Assembly: GCA_021464415.1 (NCBI GenBank) | Contig: CM038466.1 | Coordinates: 26,847,017-26,911,016, forward strand | Source of the DNA: Lonicera japonica | Lineage: Eukaryota; Streptophyta; Magnoliopsida; Dipsacales; Caprifoliaceae | Length of the DNA: 64,000 bases | Direction of reading: 5' to 3' | Part shown: positions 37,499 to 53,345 of the stretch, piece by piece | How the letters are laid out: the number at the start of each line of letters is the position of its first letter | How positions within the stretch are numbered: the stretch's first letter is position 1 | The notes under the pieces: model-generated | What the model was told of the DNA's origin: nothing | Databases searched by the model: none | What the model saw: the letters and a program-made list of their open reading frames with translations, nothing else | Translations under genes and position numbers: made by a program

Positions 37499-40400
37499 AT
37501 GAATACTTCTGTTAATATTACTGATAGCATTAACTCTATTCCTATGTCAAATGGTACAAATTTTAAATCATGGCAAGAGAATCTTCTGATAGTTCTCGGA
37601 GTCATGGATCTTGACCTTGCGTTAATGATTGATTCTCCTCTACTTCTTACGGATAAAAGTACTCCTGAAGAGAGAAAAGATAAAGAGAAGTATGATAGAT
37701 CAAATCGCACGTTTGTTATGATTATGAAGAAAGTCATTTCAGAAGCATTTAGGGGTACAATATTTGAAAAAATAACTACAGTTAAAAAGTTCCTTACAGA
37801 CATTGAACAGAGGTTTGTCAAGAATGAAAAGGCTAAAATAGGTACACTATTGACAAGCCTACTTTCAATGAGATATAGGGATAAAGGCAATATAAGAGAG
37901 TATATTATGGAGATGTCTCATCTTGCTTCAAAATTAAGAGCTCTTAAGCTAAAACACTTTGAGGACTTGCTGGTGCATTTAATTTTGATACTCTGCTAAC
38001 ACAGTTTAGCCAATTTAAGGTGAGCTACAATTGTCAGAAATAAACTTAATTTCTGAATAAACTCATCTCATACTGTATTCAAGAAGAAGAAAGGCTAAAG
38101 TAAGATAAGGTAAAAAGTGATCATATTGCCTCAACCACTAAAAATAACGACAAGGGGGAAAAAGAAAGAAAGATAAGGAAGCAGCAAATACAAGAAACAA
38201 GAAGAGAAACCGGGCATACCGTAAAGTACTGAATGTTTCTTTCATGGAGCTGAGGGGCACATAAAGAAGCATTGCACCAACTTTCATGTATGGCGTGCTA
38301 AGAAGGGTAAGTTTCTTAATTTGGTTTGTTCTGAGGTTAATTTAATTTCGGTACCTAAACACACGTGGTGGATAGATTTTGGTACAACAATTCACATCAG
38401 TATATCTATGCAGGGTTGCCTCTATTGCCGAAAGTCAAATGATGGTGAAAGACACATTTATGTAAGTGATGGCAAGACAATTCAAGTTGAAGCAAAAGAA
38501 AAATTTAGATTATTGTTAAAAATTAAATTTTATTTATATTGAAATAAAACATTTATTGTACCATCTTTTAGATGGAATTTGATTTATATTTCTGCTTTGT
38601 ACAAATCTTGATATTCTTGTTCATTTAGTAATGAAAAATTTAGTTTGTTTCATAATTCAAAATTGGTTAGTTTCGGTTCTTTATCAGGTTACGATAATCT
38701 TTATCCAATTGATACAAATACTTCATTTAATGAATCTCTGTAATTAAGTACACGAGGTGTAAAGAGGAAATTAACCACTGAAAATTCAAGTACGTTATGG
38801 CACAAGAGATTAAGTTATATCTCCAGACAAAGAATAGAGAGATTTGTGTTAAACGAAATTCTAAATTCCTTAGATTTGACAAATTTTAATATTTGTGTTA
38901 ATTGTATAAAGGGAAAACAAACCAATAAAATGAGATTTGAAACTAACAAAACATCGGACATATATACGGACATTTTTGGGCTATTTCCAACAGTTGCTTT
39001 GAATGGTCAACAATATATTATAACGTTCATAGATGATTTTTTCAGATATGGCTACATATATCTCATTCATGAAAAGTCTCAGTCACTGGATGTATTCAAA
39101 AAAATTTAAGGATGAAATTCAGAACCAATTCAGCAAAAGAATCAAAAGCGTCAAATCTGATCATCGTGGTGAGTACTACGGCAGATATGACGGTTTAGGT
39201 GAACAACGACTAGGGCCGTTTGCTAAGTTCCTAAAGAAATGCGGTATCGTCCCACAGTATACTATGCCGGATTCACCCACCATGAATGGTGTTGATGAAA
39301 GACGAAACATGACGTTTAAAGACATGGTGAGGAGTATGATTTGTCATTCTACCTTACCAAAATCACTCTAGAGATGAGCAATTAAAACTGCAGCATATAT
39401 CCTTAACATGGTTATAACTAAAGTAACTGTTAAAACCCCTTATGAGTTTTGAACGGGCAAGACGCTTAGTCTAAAACACTTACACATTTGGGAATGTCCA
39501 GCTGAGGCAAGGCCTTATAGGCCTAATGAAAAGAAACTGGACTCAAAGACAGTGAATTGCTATTTTGTTGGATATTCTGAAAGATCTATGGGGTACAAGT
39601 TTTATGATCTTACGACTAAAGCTGATTTTCAAATCGAAAAATGTCCGATTCTTTGAGGATGTAGAGTTTCCGGGGGGGGGGGGGAGATACAGTCAGGAAC
39701 TTTGTCTTTAAAGAGGAATATGTTATTATTCCCTCAGATGTAAATAGCATTGATCAGGATCCCAATCCTGACCTTATTCAAGACACAGTAGATCAAGACA
39801 ATGTCGGAGAATCTCCCATTCAAAAAATTGTTCTAGAAGAATAAATTCTAATACCTTAAGAACCTATGCCATTAAGGAGATCCACAAGAGATAGAAGATG
39901 ATTCGATCAACTTCCGTTAAGTCATGAAAAGTTCTAATTCTCAAAAGTAGATTGATACCATGAATAAGGAGATTAAGTCCATGAAGGACAATGACGTATG
40001 TGATCTTATCCCATTGCCAGAAGGAGTGAAACTCATTAGTTGCAAATGAATATTTAAGACCAAGAGGGATTCGAAATGTGATGTGGAGAGGTACAAAGCT
40101 TGTCTTGTTGCAAAAGGCTTTACACAAAAGGAAGGCATCGACTATAAAAAAAACTTTCTCTCCGATTTATTTGAAAGATTCTTTTTGGATTATAATGGCA
40201 TTAGTCACGCATTTCAATCTTGAGTTACATCAGATTGATGTAAATACAGCGTTTCTCAATAGTAACATTGATGAAATGATCTATATGGTACAGCCAAAAA
40301 ATTTTGTGGTGGAAAACCCAAAGAGTATAGTTTGCAAACTTAAGAAATCCATCTATGCGCTCAAATAAGCATCTCGACAATGCTATTTCAAGTTTCATCA

Positions 40401-41470
40401 AGTAATCATTTTATTTGGTTTTAAGATGAATTTGGTCGATGATTGTATATGCCATAAGCTCTGTGGGAGTAAGTACATTATTCTGGTTTTATATGTTGAT
40501 GATATTTTACTTGCTAGCAACAATATAAGCATGTTGCACGAAATCAAAAGATTTCTGACTAAGAATTTTGAGATGAAAGATCTTGATAACGCTTCTTTTG
40601 TGTTATGCATACAAATACACTGAGAGTGATCTCGAAGTACTTTAGGATTATCACAAAAGGGTTCTATCGAAAAAATTCTCAAGAGATACGGCATGCAAGA
40701 TTATAAACTAGGTGATACCTCAGTGGCTAAATGAGATAAATTTAGCCCCAGTTAGTGCATTAAGAATGAATTTGCGAAAAAGAAAATTGAAAAGATTCAT
40801 TACGCATCAGCAGTTGGGACTCTGATGTACACTCAAGTATGCACACGTCCAGATATTGCATACATTTTTGGGATGTTAAGTAGATACTTAAGCAATTCAA
40901 GAATAGACCATTGAAAAGTAACAAAATGGGTCTTGCGTTACTTACAATGAACAAAAGACTACATATTCACATATCGAAGGATAGATCAGCTTAAAATCGT
41001 TGGGTATACCGACTCCGATTTTGCTGGATGCCAAGATAATATGAAATCTACGTTGGGTTATGTTTTCCTGCTAGCTAGGGGTGCTATCTTCTGGAAGAGT
41101 GCTAAATAGTCTCTTATAACCTCTTTTACCATGGAGGTTGAGTTCATAGCATGTTATAAGGCATCCAACTACGGAATATTGCTACAAAATTTTGTCACAG
41201 GACTGAGCATAGTGGATAGTATTAAAAGACTACTAAAGTTCTTTTGTGACAACAAATCAACAGTTCTACATTCCACAAACAACATAAGCTCGACGAAATC
41301 TAAGCATATAGATATTAAGTTTCTAGTTGTTAAAGAAAGAGTTTAGAGTGGACATGTGTCTATAGAACACACCAGTACAAATTCCATAGTTGCGGATCTG
41401 CTTACTAAGGAATTGCCACCCAAAATGTTTCATGAGTACACTGCTCGTATAGCTGTCATGTCTTTTTAGC
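37499..41470 (+). pseudogene. Copia gag-pol polyprotein, broken
   Basis: The gag part is open at 37499-37999 (starts MNTSVNITDS), then shifts frame. A zinc-knuckle-like patch follows near 38230-38280, with one expected Cys replaced by His. The protease active-site region at about 38360-38400 reads DFGTT instead of the usual DSGAT-like motif. GAG-preintegrase and integrase fragments lie at about 38790-39370, and reverse transcriptase fragments at about 40080-40615, including a YVDD motif near 40495. RNase H-like sequence with ADLLTKELP runs to about 41470. Multiple in-frame stops (for example near 39107, 39370, 40366 and 41107) and frameshifts make it non-functional. Confidence 0.9.
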
Positions 41471-41884
41471 ATATTCAGTTTTAGTGGGAATTTATAATTT
41501 TTAATGTTTCTATGATATAGACATATTTCGGTATACAGATATTTTAAAGTTATTTTTTACAGAAATAAAATTTTGGTTTATTTACACTCTAATTTTGGAT
41601 ATGGTTTGATCTCACTAAAGTTTCAGGAGGACCAGTTGAAAATAGGCATGTTAAGTTCATGTTTCATGAAATTTTCATGCTACACGTCCACATCATGATC
41701 CATGTGATTCAGTTAGATCGACATATGTGAACATTGATAGGTCGAGTTATGTCAAGTGTAACAAAAGCTGCTTTGATCCTATGTTGATATGATTGATGGA
41801 CCGAATTTGATACAGATACATTTCAATAATTACAAGAAAGATGAGCTCAATTTACAATACACAATTATAAAGTTACACATATAG

Positions 41885-41898
41885 TCCAAGTTCGAGAT
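41885..41898 (+). other. Decayed polypurine tract of the Copia element
   Basis: TCCAAGTTCGAGAT sits directly before the 3' LTR and resembles the common plant Copia tract CCAAGTGGGAGA with substitutions. It would prime plus-strand synthesis in an active copy. Confidence 0.6.
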
Positions 41899-42372
41899 TG
41901 TTAGATCTTTAATTCAACATTAGACTTATATGTGCAATAATTATGTATTGTGGACTTTCGTATGATTAAGCCCACTTTAAAGTGATCAATTAAAGTTTAA
42001 GTTATTTGGGCTTAAATGTATCTAATAAAGTGTGGGCCTTTAATGTGTAAATATTTAAGAGTGATTTTTATTTTTATGATGGGCTAAAATAGAAATACTA
42101 AATAGATAGTAGAGTTTACTATCTATATATATTGTGGTTATGATCTCCAGATCGAATGTACTTGTTCTGTCCTTGTTGAGCCACTATCATCACAGATAAG
42201 GTTTAAATGATTCTCTAAAGAAATACGTGTAGATCTGGAAGGCCAACAACTTAGATACAAAATACACGCTATGGATTCAGGTACGCTTCTGCATATTAAT
42301 TTATTGATTCTTGGTAATACGACATGAACAATCCTAGAGTTTATGGTTATTTGGAACCAACAAGATCTAACA
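41899..42372 (+). repeat. 3' LTR of the Copia element
   Basis: Begins TGTTAGATCT and ends AGATCTAACA, a perfect 10-bp inverted pair at its ends. Homologous along its length to the 5' LTR. Confidence 0.9.
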
Positions 42373-42415
42373 CATACTAGTCAATAATTTACATTAAAAC
42401 TAATTATTAAATTTG

Positions 42416-42844
42416 GGTTAATTGATACAATAAACCGTAAAATTTTGGTCAAATTCTATTTGTATCCTCGAAGTGACAAGCATAACTTTGAAGTATATTA
42501 AGTGATATGTCCTAAATTTTCCGCCTAACTCCGTTAATTTTTTTTGACAAAATGCTGATGTTGCTTGGCAAAAAAATAAAAATAAAAAATCATAAAACAT
42601 TTAAAAAAAAGAAAAAGGAAAAGAGAGAAGGAAGAAGAAAATGCAACCACATCCCGCTCCGTCCCCCCACCCCCATAGCCGTTGCCTCGATCACACCATT
42701 CCATTAACAGATTTTAATGGGATTAAGAGAAAAGTTTAGAACATATCACTTAATGTACTTCAAAGTTTTGCTTACCATTTCTCAAACTTCGAGGATATGA
42801 ATCAAATTTAACCCAAACATTAGGGTTTATTGTATCAATTACCC
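42416..42844. mobile_element. Mutator-like MITE with a perfect 9-bp target duplication
   Basis: The ends GGTTAATTGATACAATAAAC and the complementary right end give arms of about 115 bp (also TATCCTCGAAGT and TTAAGTGATATGT against their mirror forms). TTAAATTTG occurs at 42407-42415 and 42845-42853. The middle carries a short C-rich patch. The element lies only about 43 bp beyond the Copia 3' LTR. No transposase. Confidence 0.75.
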
Positions 42845-42853
42845 TTAAATTTG

Positions 42854-43779
42854 AGTGTGTCGATAACCGGGGCCCAATTTATGGATCTTGCAAACTGAAG
42901 CTTCATCATGACATCCTTATCTTAGACTATTATGTCTGCTAATGCAATTCATAATAATAGTTGGAGTGAAATTCCAATGTTAGAGCAGGAACGGAAAGAA
43001 AACTACTATTTTTAGATCTTCCTTTCATGTGTGTTTGCTTTTCTCCAACTTTAAACTATTACGTTATGTTCACCAAAAAAAAAATATTACATTATTACTT
43101 CAAAGGGCATGTGTTAACACTATATTTTCAGCGGGTAAAATTTGAACCTTAATCTTCATATTTGTGTGCAATCATTTGCACACATGTGCACACACATATA
43201 AATATTTCTCTAAGCCTCAGCATTATAACAAATTCAGAATCAAGTAGAAACATGTCTGGATATGTATTTTTAAAACCCTATATCAATTCGTACAAATGAA
43301 AACTTTGGACTAGTCTGACTTTAAAGGATGCCCATTTCTTGATATAGCTAAAAGTGCTATATAAATTTTAGAAAGATTTAAGAAGTTTGAATTTAAAACT
43401 AGATTGAGTTTTTCTTTACTGGCAAGACATTTTATGCGAGATCTAGTTGCAAGAAACCTAGGTTCTACATATTCTTTACTGTTGTTGCATCGACGTCTTT
43501 GTCATATGGGTTGATCCCACAATAACATAGATCATTTGGAGTGGCAATGGACTTCTTGGCGAGCTTTGGTGAACTCTGAAGTTGTCTAGATGAAGCAGTA
43601 CTATGTACACTGAATGGATCCTAGTAGTGAATTATTATAGAGAATAGATCAAGACAATAGATACGTGCAAGTCATTTTTCTTGTATGATTTTGCACATTC
43701 ATGGTATATTCGTTCTAGATTGTGGATAAGGTCATTATGTTTTTTCTTGTCTTGAAGTTTCCCCGTACATTGTACTTGT
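42854..43779. other. Intergenic, no gene seen
   Basis: AT-rich DNA between the small Mutator-like element and the tandem array. No open frame with family features. Its last part grades into the tandem array. Confidence 0.4.
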
Positions 43780-44625
43780 TAATGGTGTATTAGTTCTACA
43801 TACTTTTCTTGTACAGTAAAATATCTAGCTTGTTATCTGTTCTGGGATCCACAATCATAGGTTGATTCTTGTAAAACGTATTCTCCTTGTCCCTATTTTG
43901 TGGCTATACGTATGTTTGCATTCCTAGTGTTCAATATTTTGCTTATAGGATGTTTACCTAGACGTTTATTTCTTGTGGGCTCCACAATCATAAATTTGAT
44001 CATTGTGCTATCTCTTTGTTCCTATTTTCTGCCTACTTTTATGCTTACATTCCAAGTGTTTAATATTTTGCTTATATGATAAAAACACTTAACCGGTTAT
44101 CTGTGGTGGGCTCCACAATCAATCATAAATTGATCCTTGTGTAGTCTCTTTGTTCCTATTTGTGGGTATATGTACATCCACGTTCAAAGATTTTAATATT
44201 TTGCTTATACGATAGAACACCTAACCAGTTATCTGTTGTGGACTCCACTATCATAAATTGATCCTTGTGCAGCCTATTGGTTCCTTTCGTGTCTATACGC
44301 AAATTTGCATTCCAAGTGTTCAACATCTCGTTTATACGATACCAGACCTAACCGTCTATCTGCAGTGGACCTCACAATCATAAGTTGTTCCTTGGGTAAA
44401 TCTCTCAATTCCTCTTTTGTGTCTATGTACGTTTGCGTACCACGTGCTTAATACTTTACTTGTACGATAAAAGACCTAGGTACCTAGCCAATTATCTATT
44501 GTTGGCTCCACAATCATAACATGACCCTTGTGTAGCCTCTTTGTTTCTATTTTGTGTCTATGCATACATTCGCATTCCAAGTGTTCACTACTTTACGTAT
44601 ATGAAGAAAGACCTAACTAGGAAGG
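43780..44625. repeat. Tandem array of about six diverged 130-bp units
   Basis: The landmark CTCCACAATCATA (with variants) recurs near 43847, 43982, 44111, 44243, 44370 and 44507, a spacing of about 127-136 bp. Within each unit the order is TTGATCCTTGTG, CTCTTTGTTCCTATTTTGTG, CATTCCAAGTGTTCAA, TATTTTGCTTATACGATA and CCTAACCGGTTATCTGT. Copies differ substantially, so the array is old. Non-coding. Confidence 0.8.
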
Positions 44626-45823
44626 AAATCACATAAATGGAAAGAAGACAAAACTCTTTTCAATTCCATTTTCCATATGATAAGAATAGAGGAGGCTTTG
44701 TTAGAGAACCCAATATGCTATCTTCAGCATTCATATTCATTCATAAATGTGGTGGTCACACATTGACAAAATTAAGAAAACTAGTTCTACTAACGATCAA
44801 GAACCGTGAGGAGATATATTCTCTTCACAACTCATCATTGACTGTGGGGAATGAGTAACTTCTAATGGATAACATTTTTTCCACGGTTTATAGACCAGTG
44901 GCTCATTGCATACCGGATAATCCTTTCCCGCAAAATAAAGGATTGCCAAATTTATCATTTTCAGCGTAAATATTATCCCACCATTGTAAGACATCTACGG
45001 AAAACTTTCTATTTTACCTTCCTATTGTCCCACCTTTTTTGTTGCTCTTGTTGTGAACATCAACTATATCAACTTGTATATTAATGAAGATTTATATCAA
45101 ATTCGCAAATTGATAGTCCCACTTTGATTGGTACTTCGCAGGAAACACTAATTTCAACATAATCAATGGTAAACATGCTACTACTTTTCTATTGTGAAAT
45201 TTTGTACATTGAATATATTCAAAAAAAGAAACGAGGCTGTTAATTTGAAACATCCCGAACAGAGCGAGGGGCTACCAGATTTGAGACACGGAGTAATATT
45301 GTTGACTGTTGATATACAATCCACGCATGAACAGGATAAAACATACGGACTTTTGTTTGAAAGGAGATTTAAGATTTTAGGAGATAGCAAAGAACAAACC
45401 CAACAAACCCTAATTTCAACATAATAGTTAGAAATACATAAAACTTGTGTAATATTTTCAAATTTGATAAATTGATTACGTCCTTAAGTTGGAACTGCAT
45501 TCTTAATTTGGTACATCCCAAAAAGGAATAGTTAACTTGGGATATAGAGCAGTACTTGGGTCTTTACATAAAGCTTGGTTGAATCAAACAAAACTTAAAA
45601 CAACAATAGAGAAAACAATGAAATCAAACATATTAGAAGCAAGAAGAACAGGCACAGACACACAGTAGTAATAATTTACACAAGAGTCATATAGAACTTC
45701 AAAAAACTTACTTCTAACTCAATATATCTTTGGCTACCCGGAATTAGAGCATGAAATTGTGATTTAACACATTTTAATCAAGCATAAAATTTCAGTGATT
45801 TAACTTAAACATTTTGGCTAATA
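44626..45823. other. Intergenic, no gene seen; fragments of Stowaway-like ends
   Basis: Near 45240-45270 the sequence GAAACATCCCGAACAGAGCGA resembles the 3' end of a Stowaway MITE, but its partner end was not found. Short open frames here have no recognisable features. Confidence 0.35.
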
Positions 45824-46007
45824 CTATCTCCGTCTCAATTAAGAGTAATTTGACTTTTGCACCTTTTAAGAAAAACACTAACTTCAATGCGATCAATAGG
45901 TCGAGAATGAAACTTATCTACTATTGTGAGATATAGTATATTGATTATGTCCCGAAAAGGAAAACAAGATTGATTTTAGACATCCTAAGACAGAAAGTAG
46001 ATGTCTT
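45824..46007. mobile_element. Stowaway-like MITE (Tc1/Mariner type)
   Basis: The left end CTATCTCCGTCTCAATTAAG and the right end CATCCTAAGACAGAAAG are inverted relatives of the common plant CTCCCTCCGTCYCAAATTA terminus. TA flanks both sides. About 184 bp and non-coding, close to the 3' end of DHAR. Confidence 0.6.
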
Positions 46008-46293
46008 CATTTCAGGCAGAGAACTTTTTCAAGACATTAGAATTATCTTTAGACTTTAGTCCAAATAGTAGTTTTTGACATCCTATACGAGCTCATATTT
46101 TAAGATCTAAGAAGGCAAACATAGATACTAAATATATTTATATATTTTTCTCATTTGGAAGATCCATATATATATGCATATGTTAGATCGACAAGAAATC
46201 TAAAGGAAAGACGTGTTATACTTGATTTCAGTACAAAATACACACCAAAACAGTAAGGAATAGTGGGTACCAAAGAGAGATGACTTGGAGCGA

Positions 46294-50374
<4,081 letters not shown>

Positions 50375-52166
50375 TTGCTCTCCGAGTGGAAGTTGCTAGT
50401 GCCTTCTGTGCTTTTGCTCCTCCTCCTCTTGTTTGGATTTTGCTGGGAAAAATATATTTTCCCGGAAAAATGGACTCGTCTGACGGTCTGAGTGTGCAGC
50501 GAAAAAAAGGAGAATAAATTGAGTAATTACGCTAAAAACATGAAAAATAAGTTGAATGCTAAATGCGATATTTTTTTAATTTTTAAGTTTTTTTATTAAT
50601 TTTTTTTTTTGTTTGGTGATAAGTAAAATTTTTTTATCAAAAATATTAAAAGATGAAAAATATTTATTTATAAAATAAGCAACATCTCTGATCAATTTTT
50701 ATATTTTTTTACACAAATTAACTAAATTTATTTTTATTTTCTATCTTTGCAATCAAACGGAGTCTTATAGTCGCCTGTCTGTGTACAATTAGACTTATAA
50801 TAATTTTTTATATTATAAAAAAAAATGATAATAATTGGTCCACCAATGAATATGCTTTTATTATGGGTATCTTGGTAATTTTGTATACATACTAAACATT
50901 GGTGTTATGTTTTTCATGTGGAATGTCTTGAGTTCAAATTCGTTTTTAGTATAATTTTTGCACAAACAGTTATTTATTAATTTTGTGTGAACACTAAAAC
51001 GCTTGGTTAGTAGATAGTGTACAAATTTATATTTTGATACAAAATATGCTTCAACGTTTTTATCAATCGGCTTATTACCTCAGTCTTACATCTTTAAGGC
51101 TGTTTTTGATGCGTCGAATTAAAAAATTAGATTGTATTATTTAATTCCATTCGGAGAGGATAAAACAATCACATCCGTCTCTCTGTAGGATAACAAATTT
51201 TAGTAGGATAAACAATTCACATATATATCCAATCTCGATAAACAACAAATATGAGATAGAATAAAATTATCATATCACACTCTCTTATTTTACTCGTCAA
51301 ATACAACCTAAATATATAACTTATCAATAAATATTGTATAAATGATTATTGACGAAATTGATAAGCGTAGAATTTTATGTATAAGAAAAGAATTAAAATC
51401 GAAAACAATTTAGTGTAACTTTTTTATGAAAATGAGTCGAAGCTTTAAACATTTTTACTAGAGACTAAATCATAAAACCATCCGATCTCCGAATGGTTAC
51501 AATTTAATGTAACTTTTAAGAAAACAAAAGACTCGCTTTCAACCAAAAAAAAAAATCAACAAAATTCATAATAATTATTTAAATTTACACAAAAGACTCA
51601 AGGGTTATTTGATTCAACTACTTAAATCTGAAAACTTAAGATTTAAGTAGTGTGAAAGTTGTTTGTTTGGTAAAAAAATTAAGTGGCTAACCACTTAAAT
51701 CTAAAAATTTGTATTCAAAAAATTAAGTGGCAAACTTGCCACTTAAATCTTAAAACTTAAAACACCCTCCATTTAGAATCATGTCATCAAAATAAATTAA
51801 TAAGGGTAAAGTTGTCATATTAAAAAAAATTTAGTTTTTCAAATGTGTTATATTCAAACAAACAATATTTTTTTCAGATAGAGTTTTCAAAAGTAAATAA
51901 ACAACTTTTTCAGTTTCAGTTTTCAATTTTTAATTCAATTTTTTATTTCAATTTTTAATTTTTAGATGTTTTATAAAACGCCACCTCACTTTCCCTTGAT
52001 TGATTCTTGCGATTAAATATACCAGAATTCTTGCGTTAGTTAAACGCATACTCAAGATTTTAGATGATGAAGGCCCAAAGGTCCAGAATGAACCCAACAA
52101 ATCAACAAATAACATTGGCCAAACCAAAAAATATTGGACCTAATAAACCTTTTCCATTGTCTTCTA
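50375..52166. other. DHAR upstream region and intergenic DNA; no gene seen
   Basis: Begins with the DHAR 5' leader and promoter (no clear TATA box). It contains the 3' end of a Tourist-like MITE near 50748-50766, a decayed relative of the 2.1-kb intron element at about 51110-51300, and a run of AAGTGGCTAACCACTTAAATC-type words at 51600-51770. Open frames on the plus strand over DHAR exon 1 are mirror artefacts. Confidence 0.45.
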
Positions 52167-52169
52167 TTA

Positions 52170-52885
52170 GAGCTCCTTTGGTTCAGGCTTTTAAACTTTC
52201 CTGAAATCATAAATTCCATTTCATTAAGATTTTGTTGTTTGGTTGGAGTTTTAGATAAGAATTTAGGAATAACTTTTAAACTTTCCTGAAATTGTAAATT
52301 CCATTCCATTAAAATTTTGTTGTTTGAGTTTTAGATAAGAATTTAGGAATAAATTTTAAACTTTCCTGAAATTGTAAATTCCATTCCATTAAAATTTTGT
52401 TGTTTAGTTGGAGTTTTAGATAGGAATTTAGGATTCCTAAAAAACATAAATTTCCTTCTTTTGCCAAATTTCATTCCCTTATAAATTAGGAGGAATCCTC
52501 CTTTTTTTCCTAGAAAATGAAAAAAATTAAAAAAAAATTCCAGAAAATAAAAAAATTTATATTTTTTTCCCAGAAAACGAAAAAAAATATTTTTTTCAAA
52601 AAACGAAAAAAATTTATATTTTTTTTTCAAAAAAATGAAAAAATTATGTTTTCCAAAAAATGAAGAAAATTTTTTTTTCCCATAAAACGGAAAATTTATT
52701 TTTTGCCAGAAAATGAAAAAATATATATATATATATATTTTCCAGAAAAAAAAAAATTGCCGATTTCATTCCTAAAACTCCAACCAAACGAGCACTAATG
52801 GATTGGAATAAATGATGCCAGAAATAAAGGTTTCCTGATATCTAGAATGCCAATTCCATTCCTAAAGCTCGAACCAAACGAGCCC
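52170..52885. mobile_element. PIF/Harbinger-like element with internal minisatellites
   Basis: The ends are GAGCTCCTTTGGTTC at the left and GAACCAAACGAGCCC at the right, with TTA on both sides (52167-52169 and 52886-52888). Inside are three tandem copies of an 80-86-bp unit (TTAAACTTTCCTGAAATTG and GTTTGGTTGGAGTTTTAG, 52184-52440). After these comes a run of about 20-30-bp AT-rich units (TTTTTCCCAGAAAAYGAAAA-like, 52500-52755). No transposase. Confidence 0.65.
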
Positions 52886-52888
52886 TTA

Positions 52889-53280
52889 ATGTCTTACAAA
52901 ATTCTATTCCAACCCACAACTAATTTTAAGTTGAAAATATAACTTTACCATAGAACATGACAGAAAATATAAGGGAAAAACAATTCAATTGAAAGGTAAG
53001 AAAACACACATTTCAACACCTGGGGTGTAGCTAAATTAGACTATCTTTGGGAATTCTAGATCCCTTAAAAGTTAAGCTCCATTGCTTGTAAAAAAAAATA
53101 AAAAAAATTACATGAACTCTTAAGAAAAAATCTCTTCATACGATCTTATGGTGTTGGGTTGGAAAATTTATATTCCTTTTCTCTCCTCGGGTCAAGATCC
53201 CTGGTAAGTATAAGTGCCCTTTAAGTCTCTAATATGTTGTATATAGATATATACATAATTTGAATGAAATTATTAATTTT
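52889..53280. other. Intergenic, nothing recognised
   Basis: AT-rich DNA between the Harbinger-like element and the first Pol III box pair. No coding or repeat signal was seen. Confidence 0.35.
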
Positions 53281-53286
53281 TTCATA

Positions 53287-53345
53287 TAGCTCAAGTGGGA
53301 GTGGTTTGGGAGAATTAACTTAGATGTCATTGGTTCGAGCTGCTC
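53287..53345 (+). repeat. tRNA-like A and B boxes, probable SINE remnant
   Basis: TAGCTCAAGTGG (A-box-like, 53287-53298) is followed about 45 bp later by TGGTTCGAGCTG (B-box-like). Spacing and sequence suit an internal RNA polymerase III promoter. The region does not fold as a tRNA that I can recognise, so a SINE fragment is more likely than a tRNA gene. Confidence 0.4.

Larger units (their letters stand above)
34722..42372 (+). mobile_element. Degenerate Copia-type LTR retrotransposon
   Basis: Two LTRs of 482 and 474 bp (34722-35203 and 41899-42372) bound a 7.65-kb element. A primer-binding site follows the left LTR, a decayed polypurine tract precedes the right one, and 5-bp flanks CATAT/CATAC suggest the target duplication. 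Domain order is gag, protease, integrase, reverse transcriptase, RNase H, which is the Copia order. Reading frames are interrupted by many stops and frameshifts, so it is not autonomous. The LTRs are clearly diverged from each other, indicating an old insertion. A second TIR element has inserted between the primer-binding site and gag. Confidence 0.9.

Noticed and set aside
39671..39685. Run of G in the Copia element, and similar G or C runs at 5658, 32136 and 56425
   Set aside because: Homopolymer runs of this kind may be sequencing or assembly length errors; no function can be read from them.
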